Position numbers and translations under genes: made by a program
Notes under the pieces: generated by a model
What the model saw: only the letters and a program-made list of their open reading frames with translations
Told to the model about the DNA's origin: nothing
The model's database searches: none
Shown: piece after piece, positions 57,098 through 64,000 of the stretch
Numbering within the stretch: the stretch's first letter is position 1
How the letters are laid out: the number at the start of each line of letters is the position of its first letter
Assembly: GCA_963681505.1 (NCBI GenBank)
Contig: OY811981.1
Coordinates: forward strand, 6,368,307 to 6,432,306
DNA from: Eunapius fragilis
Lineage: Eukaryota; Porifera; Demospongiae; Spongillida; Spongillidae
DNA: 64,000 nucleotides
Direction of reading: 5' to 3'

Positions 57098-57990
57098 CAG
57101 TAGCGGCTCACAAATAAGACCACCCGGTAATAAGACCACTTAACCGCCCGATCATAAGACCATTTCGCCAATCAGACCACCGTCTAATAAGACCAGTAGT
57201 GCGTAAATTTAGGTGGGCGTTTTTGTGTACCTTTCTACGTTATGTATGCTTTGATGTTTTAAAAAGATCAAAGTAAGCTATAACTCTATCGCGATCATCG
57301 ATGCATAACCGTTTCATTGTCAATAAAAGGCCGCTTCTTTGTGATGTTGTAGTGCACATAAAAACTCTTTCAAATACTGCGCAAAACGCTAGTTTATAAT
57401 GCAGTGTAAGCATGATACATGTACGTACAGTAGCCACAGGCGACGTGATTCAGCTGTGCTTGCGGCCCTCGAAATGTCGAGTGAAGAAAAGCAGTCTCCA
57501 CAACAACAAAAATCCAGTTTGACTACGCCAAGAACAAAACGACATGCCCTGTCATTGGAGGAGCGATGTGCTGTCCTACGCCTTATTGAAGAAGGAAAGT
57601 CGCAGAGAAAGATTGCTAAAATTTTAGGTGTTTCAAAAACACAAATTCAAAACATTCAAGCATCACGATCCCGTATCAATCAAGCTGTTAAAGATCCAAT
57701 TGTTCCTCGCAAATCCAAAATAACAACTGTTAAGGCTAAACATCCTCAACTCGATAAAGCTGTGTACGAGTGGTTTTGCAGGATGCGAAACCCTCCGAAG
57801 CTTGCGTCACAATCATAATTGTTCTACGATTCGTTTGTTTATTCACTGCTAATTAACTTATGCTGGTATTTTAATTAAAGCACATTTCAAAAGGCGGGAA
57901 ACTCGCCAATAAGACCGAAACGGTCGTATAAGCGAATTTTACCACAAGATCTGATTGTCCCGGGGTGGTCTTATTAGTGAGCCGCTACTG
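57098..57990 (+). mobile_element. Tigger/pogo-type DNA transposon fragment (893 bp)
   Basis: Ends CAGTAGCGGCTCACAAATAA and, reversed, CAGTAGCGGCTCACTAATAA; TA duplications at 57096-57097 and 57991-57992. Subterminal AATAAGACCACC phrases recur (57113, 57129 and, reversed, near 57968). It encodes only the N-terminal DNA-binding part of a transposase, so it is an internal-deletion derivative. Confidence 0.85.
57399..57818 (+). CDS. N-terminal CENP-B/pogo-type helix-turn-helix of a truncated transposase (139 aa)
   Basis: ATG at 57399; a second Met (57474, MSSEEKQ) may be the true start. The HTH region reads LSLEERCAVLRLIEEGKSQR then KIAKILGVSKTQIQNI, the psq/CENP-B N-terminal pattern. Then KHPQLDKAVYEWFCRMRN begins the second HTH. 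The frame ends soon after; no DDE domain is present. It could act only as a DNA-binding fragment if expressed. Confidence 0.7.
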   Translation: MQCKHDTCTYSSHRRRDSAVLAALEMSSEEKQSPQQQKSSLTTPRTKRHALSLEERCAVLRLIEEGKSQRKIAKILGVSKTQIQNIQASRSRINQAVKDPIVPRKSKITTVKAKHPQLDKAVYEWFCRMRNPPKLASQS

Positions 57991-57992
57991 TA

Positions 57993-58589
57993 CCTTGTCC
58001 GCAGATTTAGTACAAACCCACAATAGCAAGCCTACTAGTTCGATAATAAACTGAATAGTACAGGAACGGGTGTACACAACTGTGTAAGTTTCAGAACCAA
58101 ATGTGTCACCGACGGTGGATGGCGCTTAGTGTATACAGCTAGACGCAAATTTGCGTCTACCGCGGTTAATACACGAATTATGCGCATATATGGATTTGCA
58201 GTACACCACACAGAATTGTTTTGCGGTGTTTTGACAACTGCGCTGCAGTAATTTTGGCACAAATCACATGCCATAGAATACGCGTATCTTGCTCGCACAT
58301 TCCCACTTCGATGTCTAATTGAGCCGCACCTTCAACTTGAAATCAGCAACTTGCGCATGTATTATTAAGGTTACGTCAGCGTCATTACGTAATACACATC
58401 CGTTCTTATTTCCCATACTCCGTAGCGGTGATGTAATCCACCAGCAGCTGTTGGGAATCTGGGTCTGGGGACGAGACTACTAAAAGACAGAGATATCAGA
58501 ATGACAATCGTGCTGCTAAAAGAACGAAGTACAAGGACAGTTCTGATTCCATTCGAGCATCTAAAAGGAGTCGCTATTGGAAAGACCCC
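57993..58589. other. Unassigned, with a half-MITE
   Basis: 58420-58480 resembles the right arm of the 55883-56002 MITE (GATGTAATCCACC, GGGTCTGGGGACGAGACTA). Nothing else was recognised. Confidence 0.4.
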
Positions 58590-58715
58590 GATGCTGCAAA
58601 GCCTGGACACCAGGGTGGAGTACCTCCCTATAGCTACCAGGACGATGGCTCCCACCAATGAGAAGATGTATACCGGGAATGCAAACTGCGCCCACATCTT
58701 ACCACGCACAGTGTC
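58590..58715 (-). pseudogene. Detached exon-like fragment of the multi-TM gene
   Basis: About 126 bp match the minus-strand coding sequence of the intact gene at about 34410-34535 (VRGKMWAQFAFPVYIFSLVG), in opposite orientation to the paralogue that follows at 59058. It carries a 6-bp duplication (CTATAG) relative to the intact gene. It is joined directly to the upstream flank at 58718. Confidence 0.75.
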
Positions 58716-59057
58716 TAGTGTGAATTGCACCGTGCTATTCATCTTTACACGACCCCAAATATCTTCATATCTCTGTACAGATTTTGTATTCTTATCATAC
58801 CCGCGGAATAGCATATCATTATAGCAATATCTTACTGTACTTGCATGTGTACATAGTGGGAATGTAGGGGGAGTAAAGGTGACATACTACTCTGTGTGCT
58901 CAGGTGACTGTAAATTGCTGCCAGCGCACACAATTGGGTAGTATTGAAACGCAAATTTATGCAACTTATGCCCAATGATTTCACTTTTTGCTGATAACAT
59001 TGTTGCAGAGTTGTTCCTTTCTGTACTGTTGTTATCCAGCCAACCTCAAATACCACC

Positions 59058-62000
59058 ATGGCGAACAGACACCTGTACCTATGCAGAGTTGTATGTAGCT
59101 ATGTAGCTATTGGAAGATCAGAAGACTACTATATCTCTTCAAATATAGATGATCCTTCACATTTTGACAACCAGTCAAACACCACTTTTTATTTCTCAAA
59201 TGGATCACATGAGCTAAATTACCGATTTTTTTTCAAAGATGTTGCAAACATCAGCTTAGTAGGTACTGGAGGGGTTAAAATCAAACTTTACAGCTTGGAG
59301 TCGACAGCAAGCGATATATATTATGAGCCTTTCAGCAGAATTGTATGCACCAACCCTTCATCAGGGTTTTCATTTCATAACGTTACCAATGTGTTCATTG
59401 CGAATATTACTTTTGCTAACTGTGGTTCCAACCCAGCACCAATTTACTTTTTCTCAACTTATCTTTTCACTATCGATATTGTGTCCATTCAGAATGCAAC
59501 AGGGCATGGAATACTTTCAAATACAACATGGCTGCAGTATGATAGCATAATAGGACCGCCATTAGCTACTATTACAAGGTCTTCATTCATTATAATTGAC
59601 GGTACAGCCATAAGCTTCAATTCATTCAGTCAATTCATTGGTTATAGTAGTGTGGGGGCTATCACTGAGCTAATTGATTGCACATTTTACAACACAACAA
59701 CTGCTATCTCCACAATTGGAAACATTGCATTTAAATGCATGCAGTGCACCTTTGAGAATTGTGCTACAGGAATCAATGCTAGCTTATCAGATTTCACAAT
59801 AAACAATTGTAAATTTGATAATGTCAAACTTCCAACACAATTTGTGTCCCTTTTTGCTACTATTATAGATTCTCGTTTCAATAAATATATCAATGCTGGA
59901 TTTTACACATACTCATATGTTGCAAATGAAAACTCAAACTTTTCAAACAGCAGAAGGTCTAGTATCTATGCCCATGAAAGCTATCTAACATTTTTGAAGA
60001 ACATCAGCTTCTCTAACGGATACAGCATTGGATATGGAGGAGTTCTGCATCTCAGTGCTAGCACTATTGGATTCTATGCTCCTGCAAGAGTGTCCTTCAT
60101 CAATAACACAGCATGGTTGGGTGGGAGGAGCTATCTACAGCGAAAACCAAAACACCAATATTGACTGCTTCTTTATTATTATCGACGAAACTGGAATCTT
60201 AAGTTCACCAGGAGTCCAACTCTACTTCAAAGGTAACAAAGCTGGAGAAGTAGGTAAGGATATGTATGCAAGTCTAAACTGCACGCCCAGTGATAGCTAT
60301 GCTCCACTCTATGACACTAACAACAAAACAAACCTGGACATCCTGAAACTTCTAAGTGCATCTAATGACTCTCTAAGCGCATCTAACGACTCTCTTGATA
60401 TTGCAGCTGATCCACTTGTTGTATGCATGTCATATGGAACTATGAATCAATGTTCTAACAATCAGTCTGAACCACTCACAATTCTCCTTCATCCAGGCCA
60501 GGCCAAAATAATATTGCTCACCACAATGGATGAATACAATAATGGCACAACTCCATCTGTTGTTTTTTTCACTAACCCCGATGGTACCGTATATGACACA
60601 ATCAGAACAACGATAAGTGGGACTCGCTATGATATTAAAAATGTGCCGAGTGCCATACTCAGCCTCGTACCTCAGGTGTTGTTCACATTCGACTTCTCCT
60701 CAGACAACAAAATACTGCAGATTTCAATCATGGGCATCCCTTGTCCTCAAGGCTTTACCTTGAATGCAGAAACTTCCGCTTGTGAATGCATCACACTATT
60801 TAAAGACAACAATGTCACATGTAACCTTACTGATGTGTCGATCTCCAAACCATCGAACAGTTGGATTGGGAATACATCAGATGGTGGCGCTTTATTCTAT
60901 GAGTCATGTTCACCTGACTACTGCAACACAAACACCACAGTGAATTTTGACGCTCCAGACGAACAAAGCAACAACGACCACAGTGGTGTGCTGTGTGGTG
61001 GGTGTGCACCTGGCTACAACGAAGTATTTGGAGGCCCTCTGTGCAAAAAATGTTCCAAAGTGTATCTGCTCCTCCTCATCCCATTTGCCCTCATGGGGAT
61101 GGCCCTGGTTGCCCTCCTCATCATATTCAACATGACAGTTTCCAACGGAACGTTGAACGGGTTTATCTTTTATGCTAATATCATTAAGATCAATGACGAA
61201 ATATTCCGGCCAACGTACAGCACAAGTGCGGCCACCGCTGTTCTATCGACGTTCATCTCATGGCTCAACCTAGATTTGGGCATTGTCACCTGTTTCTACG
61301 ACGGCATGAGTGTGCATGGTGAGATGTGGGCGCAGTTTGCATTCCCAGCATACATCTTCTCATTGGTGGGAGCCATCGTCCTGGTAGGGAGATACTCCGC
61401 CCGGGTGTCCAGGCTGTGCAGGCACAACGTGGTGCCTGTCATGGCAACACTCATCCTGATGTCATACACAAAGCTCCTCAAAACGTCCATTCACATCTTC
61501 TCTCGTGCAGTGGTCCTCGTGGAGCACAACAGCACCCTTAGTAACAACGTGGTCTGGAGGCACGATGGAAATATTGGCTATTTCAGAGGTGGCCATTTGC
61601 AGCTGTTCATGGCTGCTGTCCTACTGGTTGCCCTGTTCATCGTACCGTACATGCTGCTCATGTTGCTGTCCTCGTGTGCAGTGACAAAGTCTCATTGGAA
61701 GATAATCTGCTTGTTCAGCAAGATAAAACCATTTATTGACAGCTATGAAGGTCCCTATATTAGTCGCCATCTTCTCTTGGTACGTATACCTATCTATGTC
61801 ACCACTGCTGTAGTAGAAGTTGCTTACAGTAACATCAACTTGATCCTGGTGATCTTTGTTGCAGCGGGGTTGATGATATATCTGGGTCGCTTTGGTGTAC
61901 ACAAAAGTGGCAGTACTTTTTGTTGGAGCTGTCCCTGTACGTTAACCTCTTGGTACTATTCCAGCTGACCCTGTTTTTTAGGGGGTACAATGATGCTGCA

Positions 62001-62258
62001 GTTTCTTCTCCATCCTCAGATGCACTGCTAGCGTCTTTATCAATTACAGTGGGAAGTGCTTTGGTTCTGTTCATTGCCATACTTATTGGGAAGTCATACG
62101 TGGTATTGAATGAGCTATTGCGACCCCAAAAGGTACTGCAAGAGACAAGTACATATGGCATTTATGATTATGGATATTACTTAGATATTGTAAGGAATAC
62201 TGAGCTGATGGAAAAGAATAATGAAACTAATAATTTTCGTCAAGAACTGATCTCGTAA
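59058..62258 (+). pseudogene. Frameshifted paralogue of the beta-helix/multi-TM protein
   Basis: It starts with the same signal peptide (MANRHLYLC) and follows the intact copy closely. Compared with that copy there is one extra G in a G-run at 60119-60125 and a net one-base loss near 61895-61907, so three frames (59058-60121, about 60125-61905, about 61905-62258) are needed to cover it. There is also an 18-bp in-frame deletion near 61770, losing RFWTGF before the seventh hydrophobic segment, and a 21-bp insertion near 61995-62020. Glycosylation sites, the Cys-rich module and hydrophobic segments are otherwise kept, so inactivation looks recent, or the two slips are assembly errors in homopolymer runs. 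Confidence 0.8.
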
Positions 62259-63160
62259 TTCAAGCGATTAAGGATATCAAAGATTATTAACAATTATGTG
62301 CTGTGTGTGTGTGCGTTTTCTCTATATGTACTGTAATCCATAGGGTGTGGTTTTACATGAAATATAAATAGGAATAGTCCTCGGGAGCAGAGTTGGGGTG
62401 CATGGAGCATGATGATGGGACCCAATGCTACAAACAGTGGGCATTGACTCAAAGAGAGCTGATAGCAGGAAACCTATTTCAGAAATAGTATCTAACAACT
62501 GTAGGTGAAAAAACTTCAATCATCTCTCATGTAGCCACTTCTAATGAATGCAACAATAGCTTATTGCAGAGCTATGCCCATGCACCCTTGAAAAAACAAT
62601 ATTTAAGCCAGAAATGGAACTTCTGTAGTAATGCACACAAGATGATGGCACAGATATGCTCTGTGATGTAATGCTACCAAGATTCCACAACTACTGAGTA
62701 GATTTTTACTATTTGGTCATGTTCAAGTATCATCCAAACATGAAACGACAGAACTACATTTGTTATCAGATACTATTCAAGAAGCTATGCAGGATAATGA
62801 AATCAAGGGGGCAGGTTGCAACTATTAATAAGTAGTAATTCACAGATTCATAAGCACTTGCATAACATTGCCAAAATTGCACGTGTACAATGATAAAATT
62901 AATAATGTAACAGCAAGGAGTGGGCAAAAACTAATTAATTTTCTTTTAGTGCTCATCATTCTATTGTTCTGTTGTTTTTTTACAGCTCATTGGAAGGTTC
63001 CCATGCAAAAGTGTCGTAGCTTTAACTTGAACAATTGATGACAGGGCTCCATTACAGTTTTTATCAAGATTAAACTCCATGCAGTATTGCTATGAGGAAT
63101 GATTAACACCGATTTGATAAGTACTTAAACCTTGGTGAAGCACCAACTCTCTTGGTATAC
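62259..63160. other. 3' flank of the paralogue (duplicated)
   Basis: Inverse counterpart of 32641-33584. No gene is seen. Confidence 0.5.
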
Positions 63161-64000
63161 AAGGCAAATACTAACAATTCAATTTTATTGTAAGCGGTTA
63201 ATTATAAGTAACTGACATTGTATCAAAACCCTCATAAATTAAAATATTCAAAGCCCTCTACTATTAAAGTTATTCAAGATTGATTTTAATAACACTAATA
63301 AGTAAAAAAGATCTTAATATGCAGTGGAACAGCACTGATTTCAAGTTCAATGGTAAGTTATTAACATTTAAGCCAATAATTAAAGTTATGGGATAACTAA
63401 TTTTAATAACATCACTAATTAGTCCATGATTAAATGAGGTAAAAAGTATCATTTGATTTTGTATTAAATTATGTAATGGTGAGTTATTAAAACTCAAAGT
63501 TAATTAAAATTGTAATGGACATTTAGCATTATCAAGTTTGATTTGTTGTTTTGAATAAAACGCCAGTCAAATCTTATACGTTTTCAAACTTTTATCAAGG
63601 TTATTCTGCAATTTATAAATCATATTATTGATTAAAAGCTGTCATACATTATTGTGCCAAATTAATTAATTGCATTCAATTTGATTTTATCTTTTGAACT
63701 AAGATAATCGAATTCTAATAATGCGGTTCGTATTTGTCTAAATGAGGTTATTGTACATTCATAAATTTTCTTTAGATTGATAATATCAATCCTAAGTTAT
63801 TTCGCTTCAAACACTGTCTGTTCATTCTTGGACACCCTGTATAAGTTAAGGGCCAAGCAGACCGGTTGTACGTTCCCTGCATACAGTCTGCTATGTACCA
63901 TCATAGAAAAGAGCTAGGCAGGCCATATTGGTTTTTCACAACACAGTGTAACAGTTCTGTTGTAATTTGTGTCAGTTCATATGTATTCTACCATGCACAT
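63161..64000. other. AT-rich unassigned end of window
   Basis: No gene is seen. TTGGACACCCTGTATA at 63827-63842 resembles the end of a Tc1/mariner-type element (CAGGGTGTCC next to TA), but no partner end is in the window. Confidence 0.35.

Larger units (their letters stand above)
58718..63160 (+). repeat. Inverted segmental duplication, right arm
   Basis: Inverse match of 32640-37110, including 5' flank (to 59057), gene (59058-62258) and 3' flank (to about 63160). Small indels are scattered; overall similarity is high by eye. Confidence 0.85.

Overview
The window is eukaryotic and looks like an invertebrate metazoan. A demosponge is my best guess; a cnidarian is possible. Reasons seen in the sequence: spliceosomal genes with very short introns (about 50-160 bp, GT...AG); intronless genes coding for a secreted beta-helix-like ectodomain joined to a multi-pass membrane domain; and many retrotransposons, DNA transposons and hairpin MITEs. 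There is no bacterial operon structure. The species call is inference.

Layout. 1-5650: degenerate non-LTR retroelement ORFs, including a tail-to-tail pair with a nuclease-like C-terminus, and a minisatellite. 5693-5977: a near-perfect hairpin MITE. 5978-7737: mostly unassigned. 7738-30047: a nested foldback complex, the most unusual part of the window. It holds two large elements (8472-16508 and 16513-27032) placed head to head across a TATA. Each has about 1.2 kb terminal inverted arms and two long arrays of a 27-bp satellite in opposite orientations. No transposase gene is visible in them. A diverged relative of their ends brackets the complex (7738-8471 and 29270-30047). A hAT-like fragment is inserted in the second element. 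27965-32475: three copies of a CA/TG-rich repeat.

32640-37110 and 58718-63160 form an inverted duplication. Each arm carries one gene of the beta-helix/multi-TM family: an intact 1058-residue copy on the minus strand and a copy with two frameshifts on the plus strand. Between the arms are: a minus-strand spliced gene with an array of 27-36 nt microexons (38827-41027); a divergently oriented plus-strand multi-exon gene for a C2H2 zinc finger plus a CACTA/EnSpm (Tnp2)-like transposase (41437 to about 54700); two Gypsy-type LTR retrotransposons, one of them inside an exon of that transposase gene; a TA-flanked MITE; a 5'-truncated poly(A) retroelement insertion with a 14-bp target duplication; and a Tigger/pogo fragment.

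Most coding signals are decayed mobile elements. The likely live genes are the 33585-36761 membrane protein and possibly the microexon gene. The foldback complex is the best candidate for an undescribed system. The two arms within each element share private indels and substitutions that the other element lacks, which suggests that the arms correct each other.
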